Assembly: GCA_946543095.1 (NCBI GenBank)
Contig: CAMNLO010000070.1
Coordinates: 1 to 7,754 of the forward strand
DNA from: an uncultured bacterium
GTDB lineage: Bacteria > Bacillota > Clostridia > Lachnospirales > Lachnospiraceae
Direction of reading: 5' to 3'
Length of the DNA stretch: 7,754 nucleotides
The notes under the pieces were generated by a model that saw nothing but the letters and a program-made list of their open reading frames with translations, ran no database searches and had not been told where the DNA came from. The position numbers were made by a program, and so were the translations under genes. Shown piece by piece: positions 1-4,638 of this stretch (within the stretch, counting starts at the first letter, position 1; each line of letters opens with the position of its first letter).

Positions 1-14
1 AGGAGATGATCATT

Positions 15-308
15 ATGAAGGACTGGCATCGTTGTGCTTTGTTTTTGGGCGGAGTTCTTTTTGGAACAGCTGGAGTAAAAGTATTATCCAGCAAGGATGC
101 AAAGAAATGCTATACACAGATTACGGCTGCCGTGCTCAGGGCAAGAGACTGTGTCATGGACACGGCAAACAAAATTCAGGAGAACTGCGATGACATTCTT
201 GCGGAAGCGGAAGAGATCAATGCCGAGCGCAGGGCAAAGGAAGAAGAAGCGGTAGAGATCAATACCGAGGTCAGCGTGAAGGAAGAAGAAGCGGCAGCCG
301 GGGAATAA
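15..308 (+). CDS. DUF6110-like small membrane-anchored protein, possible FezA-type ferrosome component
   Basis: This 97-residue protein begins at the ATG at 15, which lies 9 bp after AGGAG at 1-5. An in-frame ATG at 6 touches that site and is less likely. Residues about 8-24 (ALFLGGVLFGTAGVKVL) form one hydrophobic segment rich in glycine. The motif SSKDAKKCYT follows, then an amphipathic helix (about 32-66) and a very acidic, coiled-coil-prone tail. I recognise the FLGGVLFGTAGVK and SKDAKK pattern as that of DUF6110 proteins, which commonly sit next to P1B ATPases in Clostridia. Only 6 bp separate it from the ATPase, so the two are surely co-transcribed. By position and hydrophobicity it may correspond to FezA of clostridial ferrosome operons, but that is inference. 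The tail carries a tandem 14-residue duplication, so this protein is probably slightly longer than its relatives. The promoter lies outside the window. Confidence 0.8.
   Translation: MKDWHRCALFLGGVLFGTAGVKVLSSKDAKKCYTQITAAVLRARDCVMDTANKIQENCDDILAEAEEINAERRAKEEEAVEINTEVSVKEEEAAAGE
213..296 (+). repeat. Two tandem 42-bp units in the small membrane protein gene
   Basis: Units 213-254 and 255-296 match at 35 of 42 positions by hand comparison. They encode EINAERRAKEEEAV and EINTEVSVKEEEAA (residues 67-80 and 81-94). The period is 14 codons, so the reading frame is kept. The seven differences show the duplication is not very recent. The effect is a longer acidic, helical C-terminal tail. Confidence 0.85.
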
Positions 309-314
309 ACATAT

Positions 315-2417
315 ATGAAAATTGTCATTCAACATGAGATCAGCGGGCGCATCCGCTTTTCCATGCCGAAAAGACGTTTTTCCTTTGAGGAAGCAGATAG
401 ATTACAGTACTATCTGCTTTCTCTTGATGGTGTGGAAAAAGCGGTCGTCTATGAGAGAAGCGCCGATGCGGCGGTTGTTTATCAAGGCAGCAGGGAGAAG
501 CTCCTTTCCGGGATCTGCAGCTTTGATGCCGATGCAGAGGATGTGAAGGCGCTTGTGCCCGAGAACACCGGAAGAGCGATCATGGCTTCCTACAAAGAGA
601 AGCTGATCACAAGACTGATCCTCCATTATGGCGTCCGGGTGTTTTTCCCATGGCCGTTTAGAAGGATCGGAGCCTGGATCATGGCAGTCAGGTTCATATA
701 CAAAGGCCTTGTGAGCCTTTTTGGGAAGAAAAGGCTGGAGGTTTCGGTTCTGGATGCTACGGCGATAACGGTGTCTTTATTGACCGGGGATTATCAGACC
801 GCTTCGTCAGTGATGTTCCTTTTGGGCATCGGAGATCTGCTGGAGGAGTGGACGCATAAAAAGTCTGTGGATGATCTTGCCAGGAGCATGGCACTGAAGT
901 CGGATAAGGTCTGGCTTAAGAAGGACGGTGCCGAGGCACAGGTTCCCATCAGCCGGATCGTTCCCGGAGATGAGATCTCCGTGCGGGTGGGAAGCGTGAT
1001 CCCGCTGGATGGAACAGTCGTGTCGGGAGAAGCCATGGTCAATCAGGCGGCACTGACGGGAGAGGGGATCCCTGTTGAGAAAAAGAAAGGCGCCTATGTC
1101 TATGCCGGCACTGTGATCGAGGAAGGGGACATTGTCCTGAAAGTGGAGAAGGCATCCGGGGCCACAAGATACGAAAAGATCATCCGAATGATCGAAGAGT
1201 CCGAGCAGCTGAAGTCCGGGGTGGAAGCAAGGGCCGAGCATCTGGCGGACAGACTGGTGCCCTACACTCTCGGCGGGACGGTTCTGGCATATCTGTTCAC
1301 CGGAAATGCGGCCAGGGCATTGTCGGTGCTGATGGTTGATTTTTCCTGCGCGCTGAAACTCTCGATGCCCGTGACTGTGCTGTCTGCGATGCGTGAGTGC
1401 CAGGACAGCCATCTTACGGTGAAGGGCGGAAAATTCCTGGAGGCTGTCGCAGATGCGGACACCATAGTGTTTGACAAAACAGGAACCCTTACCATGGCTT
1501 CGCCCAGGGTGGTGGATGTGGTTGCCTTTTCTGGAAATGACAGGGATGAGATGCTGCGCATAGCGGCCTGCCTTGAGGAGCATTATCCCCATTCCATTGC
1601 CAATGCCGTGGTGGCCGCGGCAGCGGAGAGAGGGCTTGAGCATAATGAGATGCACAGCAGGGTGGAGTATGTGGTGGCGCATGGCATCGCTTCTGATATT
1701 GACGGGCAGAAGGTGGTGATCGGCAGCTGGCATTTTGTGATGGAGGACGAGCACTGCGTGATCCCCGAGGGAGAACAGGAAAAGCTGAGGGCCATATCAA
1801 AGCGCTGTTCAAGGCTCTTTCTTGCCATCGGGGGAAAGCTCTCGGCAGTGATCTGTCTGGAGGATCCCTTAAGACCGGAAGCCCCTGATGTGATCCGAAG
1901 GCTTCATGCGGCCGGATTTCGGAATATTGTCATGATGACAGGCGATTCCATGCATATTGCCAGAAGAGTGGCGAAAGAGGTGGGCGTTGATTCTTACTAT
2001 GCGGAGGTCCTTCCGGAAGAAAAAGCGGGATTTGTCCGGCAGGAGAAGGCGAAGGGGCATACCGTTGTCATGGTCGGTGACGGCATCAACGATTCCCCCG
2101 CGCTCTCGGAAGCGGATTGCGGGATCGCCATCTGTGAGGGAGCGCAGCTGGCCCGTCAGATCGCTGATGTTATGATATCGGAGGACAATCTGTATCAGCT
2201 CATCACCTTAAAAGAGCTCAGCATCCTTCTCATGAAGAGGATTCACTTTAACTATCGTTTCGTTGTGGGATTTAATCTGGGCCTGATCGCCCTTGGCCTT
2301 CTGGGCTTGATCACACCGCCCACCGGCGCGATGCTGCATAATGGTTCCACGATCGCACTGGGTCTTCACTGCATGACAGATCTGAAGAGAGGGAAAGAAG
2401 GAGAAAGATCGAAATGA
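315..2417 (+). CDS. fezB: Heavy-metal P1B-type ATPase, probable ferrosome-type (P1B-6) FezB
   Basis: This is a complete 700-residue P-type ATPase. It has the actuator TGE loop at 248-250, the phosphorylation motif DKTGTLT with Asp387, TGD at 542-544 and the hinge GDGINDSPAL at 588-597. The N-terminus (1-80) looks like a degenerate ferredoxin-like metal domain without CxxC. Instead it carries HEISGRIRF with GRIR at 11-14. Membrane segments lie near 104-135, 143-178, 315-355 and 645-688. The ion-binding helix reads DFSCALKLSMP (342-352), so the usual CPC is absent, and the nucleotide-domain HP dipeptide is His426-Ser427. The last helices carry LHNGST (674-679). The SCALKLS helix, the GRIR N-terminus and the small membrane partner fit P1B-6 ATPases of ferrosome operons, which are proposed to load iron into membrane-bound compartments. 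The fez name is therefore a family inference, and metal specificity cannot be read from sequence. The gene follows the upstream one by 6 bp, with a weak GGGGAA ribosome site. Confidence 0.9.
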   Translation: MKIVIQHEISGRIRFSMPKRRFSFEEADRLQYYLLSLDGVEKAVVYERSADAAVVYQGSREKLLSGICSFDADAEDVKALVPENTGRAIMASYKEKLITRLILHYGVRVFFPWPFRRIGAWIMAVRFIYKGLVSLFGKKRLEVSVLDATAITVSLLTGDYQTASSVMFLLGIGDLLEEWTHKKSVDDLARSMALKSDKVWLKKDGAEAQVPISRIVPGDEISVRVGSVIPLDGTVVSGEAMVNQAALTGEGIPVEKKKGAYVYAGTVIEEGDIVLKVEKASGATRYEKIIRMIEESEQLKSGVEARAEHLADRLVPYTLGGTVLAYLFTGNAARALSVLMVDFSCALKLSMPVTVLSAMRECQDSHLTVKGGKFLEAVADADTIVFDKTGTLTMASPRVVDVVAFSGNDRDEMLRIAACLEEHYPHSIANAVVAAAAERGLEHNEMHSRVEYVVAHGIASDIDGQKVVIGSWHFVMEDEHCVIPEGEQEKLRAISKRCSRLFLAIGGKLSAVICLEDPLRPEAPDVIRRLHAAGFRNIVMMTGDSMHIARRVAKEVGVDSYYAEVLPEEKAGFVRQEKAKGHTVVMVGDGINDSPALSEADCGIAICEGAQLARQIADVMISEDNLYQLITLKELSILLMKRIHFNYRFVVGFNLGLIALGLLGLITPPTGAMLHNGSTIALGLHCMTDLKRGKEGERSK

Positions 2418-2494
2418 AGTATCACAGGTTTTTTGCATGGGCCGCAGTCATTTGTTTTCTGCTGACAATGTATACGGGGTATAAGAAGCAATAA
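2414..2494 (+). CDS. 26-residue single-span membrane peptide, translationally coupled to the ATPase
   Basis: The ATG at 2414 overlaps the ATPase stop codon as ATGA, the classic layout for coupled translation, and GGAGAAAG (2400-2407) lies 6 bp upstream as a good ribosome site. The 26 codons begin MKYHR, continue through an unbroken hydrophobic stretch (FFAWAAVICFLLTMYTG, residues 6-22) and end YKKQ. Positive charge therefore flanks one membrane-spanning helix. There is no known function. Its location suggests a small accessory subunit or assembly peptide for the ATPase or the ferrosome membrane. I have the impression that similar peptides follow related ATPases in other Clostridia, but I cannot verify this. 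It could also be a chance short reading frame, though the overlap, the ribosome site and the clean helix argue against that. Confidence 0.65.
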   Translation: MKYHRFFAWAAVICFLLTMYTGYKKQ

Positions 2495-2498
2495 ACAA

Positions 2499-2512
2499 CC
2501 GGTCAGAACCGG
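2499..2512 (+). other. Short hairpin just after the 26-aa gene
   Basis: CCGGT (2499-2503) pairs with ACCGG (2508-2512) around a four-base loop, starting five bases after the stop codon of the small peptide gene. No T-run follows, so it is not a typical intrinsic terminator. Its right arm, AACCGGA (2507-2513), is also complementary to the left arm of the larger stem-loop at 2544-2588. Confidence 0.4.
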
Positions 2513-2543
2513 AAAGCATATAGATCGTTTCGGGATGCATTTC

Positions 2544-2588
2544 TCCGGTTTCATTTTCTGCTGAAGAAAAACAGGGAATGAAACCGGA
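2544..2588. other. Long stem-loop in the non-coding gap (12-bp perfect arms)
   Basis: TCCGGTTTCATT (2544-2555) is the exact reverse complement of AATGAAACCGGA (2577-2588). The stem can extend inward by two G-U pairs and three Watson-Crick pairs, to about 17 bp with an 11-base loop at 2561-2571. No T-run follows on either strand, so it is not a standard intrinsic terminator. It may protect the 3' end of the upstream operon mRNA or act as a processing site. Confidence 0.65.
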
Positions 2589-2604
2589 AAATGAGAGTGT
2601 GATA

Positions 2605-2633
2605 TTGCAATCGTAGTTAGCATATGCTAACAT
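2605..2633 (+). promoter_or_regulatory. Possible promoter P1 overlapping operator O1
   Basis: TTGCAA (2605-2610), a 17-bp spacer and TAACAT (2628-2633) form a plausible sigma-A promoter. The palindrome O1 fills most of the spacer and overlaps the -10, so a bound protein would block it. Transcription would start near 2640, directly before the hairpin at 2643-2671. P1 transcripts may therefore end at once unless they read through. Confidence 0.35.
2616..2631. promoter_or_regulatory. Operator O1: perfect 16-bp palindrome GTTAGCATATGCTAAC
   Basis: This is a perfect inverted repeat with GTTAGC/GCTAAC ends. A second site with the same arms lies 64 bp downstream, centre to centre. The TTAG...CTAA core is more like DtxR/IdeR-type iron boxes than the AT-rich classical Fur box. 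The Fur-type gene just downstream makes an autoregulatory site likely. Which protein binds it is not shown by sequence. Confidence 0.7.
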
Positions 2634-2642
2634 TTTACTGTT

Positions 2643-2671
2643 AAAACCCGGCAAATGCCGGTTTTACTTTT
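2643..2671 (+). terminator. Probable intrinsic terminator of the ATPase operon
   Basis: CCGGC (2648-2652) and GCCGG (2657-2661) pair around an AAAT loop. The stem extends through a one-base bulge (2647) to an AAAA/TTTT pairing, and a T-rich run (TTTTACTTTT, 2662-2671) follows. The flanking A-run could make it work in both directions. It would separate the ATPase operon from the regulator gene. Because it also lies downstream of P1, an attenuator role is possible. Confidence 0.55.
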
Positions 2672-2697
2672 GACGATGCGTTAGCAATGGCTAACAG
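2670..2697 (+). promoter_or_regulatory. Possible promoter P2 of the regulator gene, overlapping operator O2
   Basis: TTGACG (2670-2675) matches the -35 consensus at five of six bases. A weak -10, TAACAG (2692-2697), follows after 16 bp. The layout repeats that of P1: TTG, then GTTAGC-N4-GCTAAC, with the right arm running into the -10. Transcription from about 2704 would leave a leader of roughly 49 bases before the ATG at 2753. Confidence 0.45.
2680..2695. promoter_or_regulatory. Operator O2: GTTAGC-AATG-GCTAAC
   Basis: The arms GTTAGC (2680-2685) and GCTAAC (2690-2695) equal those of O1 exactly, and only the four central bases break the symmetry. The centres are 64 bp apart, about six helical turns, so two bound dimers would face the same side of the DNA. 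The site sits in the spacer of P2, as expected for a repressor of the regulator gene. Confidence 0.65.
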
Positions 2698-2752
2698 ACA
2701 AGAAGATGTGGCGTCGCTTGAACAGCTTACGGTGGCGGGTGAAGGTGACAGG

Positions 2753-2992
2753 ATGACTGATGAGCAGATCGTAGAGGCGTTGAAGGAAAACGGCATGAAG
2801 ATCACCAGACAGAGAATGCTTGTGGCAAAGGTCCTGGCAGAGAATGACAAAGCCAGCTGCAAGGATATCTGCTGTATGGTACAACGCAAAGATCCTTCTG
2901 TGGGAGTGGCCACGGTGTACCGCATGATCAACGCACTGGAAGAGATCGGCGTGATCGAACGGGTGGATATGATCCGGCTCAGAGATGACTGA
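2753..2992 (+). CDS. Fur-family regulator, DNA-binding domain only (C-terminally truncated)
   Basis: From the ATG at 2753 this encodes 79 residues matching the winged-helix domain of Fur proteins. MTDEQIVEALKENGMKITRQR gives the first helices, and DPSVGVATVYRMINALEEIGVI gives the recognition helix and start of the wing. Fur proteins are usually about 130-150 residues, with a C-terminal dimerisation domain holding the metal sites. Here the frame stops after MIRLRDD, so that half is missing. An upstream in-frame ATG (2687) would add 22 unconserved residues but lies inside operator O2 and has no ribosome site. The ATG at 2753 has GAAGG 7 bp upstream. The Cys pairs CKDICC (residues 36-41) are inside the remaining domain. 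Without the dimer domain it may be non-functional, a weak DNA binder, or an interfering fragment. Reading all three frames past the stop shows no recognisable continuation. Confidence 0.75.
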   Translation: MTDEQIVEALKENGMKITRQRMLVAKVLAENDKASCKDICCMVQRKDPSVGVATVYRMINALEEIGVIERVDMIRLRDD

Positions 2993-3042
2993 CGGCCGGA
3001 GATATCCCGCTAATATGACAGCGCAGCGCCAATAGTAGGCTT
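2993..3042 (+). other. Likely deletion scar between the regulator and the DUF134 domain
   Basis: These 50 bp have stop codons in every plus frame and match neither the end of a Fur protein nor the start of a DUF134 protein. The 12-base word TATGACAGCGCA (3014-3025) recurs inside the DUF134 coding region (3148-3159, encoding YDSA). This could be microhomology left by recombination. Confidence 0.4.
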
Positions 3043-3669
3043 TTGCTGGATGAGTTTGAGACCATCCGGCTTTTGGATCATGAGGGCCTTACCCAGGAGG
3101 AATGCGCGGGGAGGATGGGGGTGGCACGGACCACCGTCACCGCCATGTATGACAGCGCAAGGAAAAAGCTGGCCTGCGCCATCGTGGAAGGCAAACGGCT
3201 TTGTATCGCCGGCGGAAACATCAGGATCGACAGGGAAAGAAACGGATCCGGAATCGAGATCGGAAGCAAAGGAGAAAAAACAATGAGAGTGGCCGTAACC
3301 TATGACAACGGAAATGTGTTTGGACATTTCGGCAGAACAGAGCAGTTTAAGGTATATGATTCAGAGGACGGAAAGATCACCGCTTCTCAGATCCTTGACA
3401 CAAACGGAGAGGGCTGCGGGGCCCTTGCGGGCATCCTGCATATGGCGGATGTGGATGTCCTGATCTGCGGCGGGATCGGGGGCGGCGCCCAGATGGCCCT
3501 TGAAAGAGCGGGGATCAGGCTCTTTGCCGGTGCCTCCGGAAGCGCGGATGCTGCTGTCGAAGCCTTTCTGGCCGGGACACTGGATGCCACCGGAGAAGCG
3601 AATTGCAGCCATCATGACCACGAACATGGAGAAGGCCATTCCTGCGGACACGGAAAATGCCACGAATAG
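3043..3669 (+). CDS. N-terminally truncated DUF134 (UPF0251) domain in frame with NifB/NifX-type cluster-binding protein
   Basis: The open frame runs from TTG at 3043 for 208 codons. Residues 2-55 match the helix-turn-helix core of DUF134 DNA-binding proteins (LDEFETIRLLDHEGLTQEE, then GVARTTVTAMYDSARKKLA). DUF134 proteins normally start about 40 residues earlier with a PRPKK-CRRVC-type segment, and that part is absent here, with a stop at 3016-3018. Residues 81-180 (MRVAVTYDNG, GHFGRTEQFKVYD, DTNGEGCGALA, ICGGIGGGAQMALERAGI) are a complete NifX/NifB-type iron-molybdenum-cofactor-binding fold, which in non-fixing Clostridia is a presumed metal-cluster carrier. The tail (188-208) is rich in His and Cys. 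The domain joint contains a strong ribosome site, so the functional product is probably the 128-residue NifX-type protein from the ATG at 3283, and the DUF134 part may be a remnant. A natural DUF134-NifX fusion that has lost its front is the alternative. Confidence 0.75.
   Translation: MLDEFETIRLLDHEGLTQEECAGRMGVARTTVTAMYDSARKKLACAIVEGKRLCIAGGNIRIDRERNGSGIEIGSKGEKTMRVAVTYDNGNVFGHFGRTEQFKVYDSEDGKITASQILDTNGEGCGALAGILHMADVDVLICGGIGGGAQMALERAGIRLFAGASGSADAAVEAFLAGTLDATGEANCSHHDHEHGEGHSCGHGKCHE
3268..3274 (+). promoter_or_regulatory. Ribosome binding site inside the DUF134/NifX frame
   Basis: AAAGGAG lies 8 bp before the ATG at 3283, which begins MRVAVTYDNG, the usual start of stand-alone NifB/NifX-family proteins. 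The NifX-type protein (3283-3669, 128 residues) can therefore be made independently of the truncated upstream domain. Confidence 0.75.
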
Positions 3670-3671
3670 GA

Positions 3672-3740
3672 ATCCTTCCGGCGGGGGAACCGGATGCTGT
3701 CGGCAAAGCGAACTGCAGCCATCAGGATCCCGAATACGCC
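3672..3740 (+). pseudogene. Relic of a second NifX-type C-terminal tail
   Basis: In another reading frame, just past the NifX stop, the sequence encodes AGEPDAVGKANCSHQDPE. This parallels the tail of the preceding gene, AGTLDATGEANCSHHDHE. At the DNA level 3591-3620 and 3701-3730 match at 24 of 30 positions with an offset of 110 bp. No start or domain remains, so this is a decayed fragment of a duplicated or neighbouring NifX gene. It ends at the border of the opposite-strand kinase gene. Confidence 0.6.
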
Positions 3741-3760
3741 ATCAGGATCCCGAATACGCC
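3721..3760. repeat. Perfect 20-bp tandem duplication across the kinase stop codon
   Basis: Positions 3721-3740 and 3741-3760 are identical. The inner copy encodes the last residues and the stop of the minus-strand kinase (AYSGS then TGA), and the outer copy lies beyond the stop. Exact identity suggests a recent slippage event, and because it falls after the stop it leaves the protein intact. Confidence 0.9.
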
Positions 3761-4638
3761 GCCAGGTATTCCGAAACCGCGCCGATGAGATTCGCGTCAT
3801 TGCCGAACCGGCAGGTGACCACCTCTGCCCTGGGCACATAATATGGGGAATGGGCATACATTGCATCCAGATGCCTGCGAATGCAGTCGAGAAAGGCCGG
3901 CTGTACGCTGATGCCCCCGCCGATGGCAAACCGCTCCAGATCCAGGATGGTCTGCAGATTAAAGATCTGCACGGCGATCTCCTTTGTAAAGAGATGAAGT
4001 GCCTCAAGGGCGTCTGCATCACCGCGGTTCACCGCGTCAAACACCTTCTCTCCGTCCACTTCCTCCGGAGGAAGGTGTTTTCTGTCCGCAAACAGCCTGC
4101 ATAATGCGGGAGTCCCGCTGCGATTCCCCCACACCGTATCATAGGAGGGATCGGCATTCCGGTCCGACAGGATATAGGAGACTTCTCCGCTGGAAAAGTG
4201 GATCCCCTTTCTGACCCTGTGGTCGAGAACGATGCCGCCGCCGATCATGGTCCCGAACAGAAGCACTGCTCCGTCTTTGACATCCTTCAGGGCGCCTCTG
4301 GATGCCTCCGCACAGGCCGCGCATTTGGCATCGTTATTGATGACGATCCTCGCGGGGCACCTTCTTAAGAGAGCTTCCCCAAAATCAAAATCATTATTAT
4401 AGGTCAGGGCTCCCCCCATGAATACATATCCCCGGGCGCTGTCGATGATCCCCGGCATGGAAACGGTGATGCCCTCCGGCCGGGAATAAGCGTCATAGAT
4501 CTCACCGATCGCCTCGATCAATGCCTCTCTGCCGGAACGCGGCGTTTTCACCTTTCCCTGTTCCAGCATTTCGCAGTCAGGATTCGTCAGGGCATATTTG
4601 AGAAAGGTTCCTCCGATATCGATGGCAAGGATTTTCAT
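3742..4638 (-). CDS. ROK-family sugar kinase (BglK-like, no zinc motif)
   Basis: This 298-residue protein has the ROK/actin-like ATPase layout. The phosphate-binding DIGGT is at 7-11, the sugar-binding and catalytic segment INNDAKCAA has the presumed base Asp103, a GTMIGGGIV loop spans 129-137, HFSSGE (147-152) follows, and the adenosine-site GGG is at 240-242. It ends GNDANLIGAV. The CxCGxxGC zinc motif of many ROK glucokinases is missing, as it is in the beta-glucoside kinase BglK, which it resembles overall (MGGA, SGEVSYILSDR, GNDA-LIGAV). It probably phosphorylates the 6-hydroxyl of a hexose-like substrate in the cytoplasm. Its ATG overlaps the aldolase stop by 4 bp, with GGAG about 8 bp upstream, so the two are translationally coupled. 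The usual second G of GTGIGGG is Met131. The natural substrate cannot be read directly, and the neighbours suggest an unusual sugar. Confidence 0.87.
   Translation of the reverse strand: MKILAIDIGGTFLKYALTNPDCEMLEQGKVKTPRSGREALIEAIGEIYDAYSRPEGITVSMPGIIDSARGYVFMGGALTYNNDFDFGEALLRRCPARIVINNDAKCAACAEASRGALKDVKDGAVLLFGTMIGGGIVLDHRVRKGIHFSSGEVSYILSDRNADPSYDTVWGNRSGTPALCRLFADRKHLPPEEVDGEKVFDAVNRGDADALEALHLFTKEIAVQIFNLQTILDLERFAIGGGISVQPAFLDCIRRHLDAMYAHSPYYVPRAEVVTCRFGNDANLIGAVSEYLAAYSGS

Noticed and set aside
6..14. ATG at 6 as the start of the small membrane protein
   Set aside because: AGGAG at 1-5 directly abuts it and is correctly spaced for the ATG at 15 instead.
807..1754. A 315-codon minus-strand frame inside the ATPase gene
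   Set aside because: Its composition is low-complexity, rich in His, Arg and Pro, as expected for the reverse of a coding strand, and no family is recognised.
2687..2752. Upstream ATG extending the Fur-type protein by 22 residues
   Set aside because: The ATG is inside operator O2 and before the likely transcription start, it has no ribosome site, and the extra residues do not look like a Fur N-terminus.
3014..3159. 12-bp direct repeat TATGACAGCGCA as a mobile-element target duplication
   Set aside because: One copy is inside conserved DUF134 coding sequence, no transposase or inverted repeats lie between the copies, and 12-base matches can occur by chance in a window this size. It is kept only as possible microhomology.
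3670..3720. Terminator in the convergent gap
   Set aside because: Only a 5-bp CCGG-type pairing (3677-3681 with 3690-3694) is visible, and no T-run follows on either strand.
3694..4104. A 136-codon plus-strand frame after the NifX gene
   Set aside because: It lies almost wholly antisense to the ROK kinase and shows no domain. Its start falls in the NifX relic but in a different frame.
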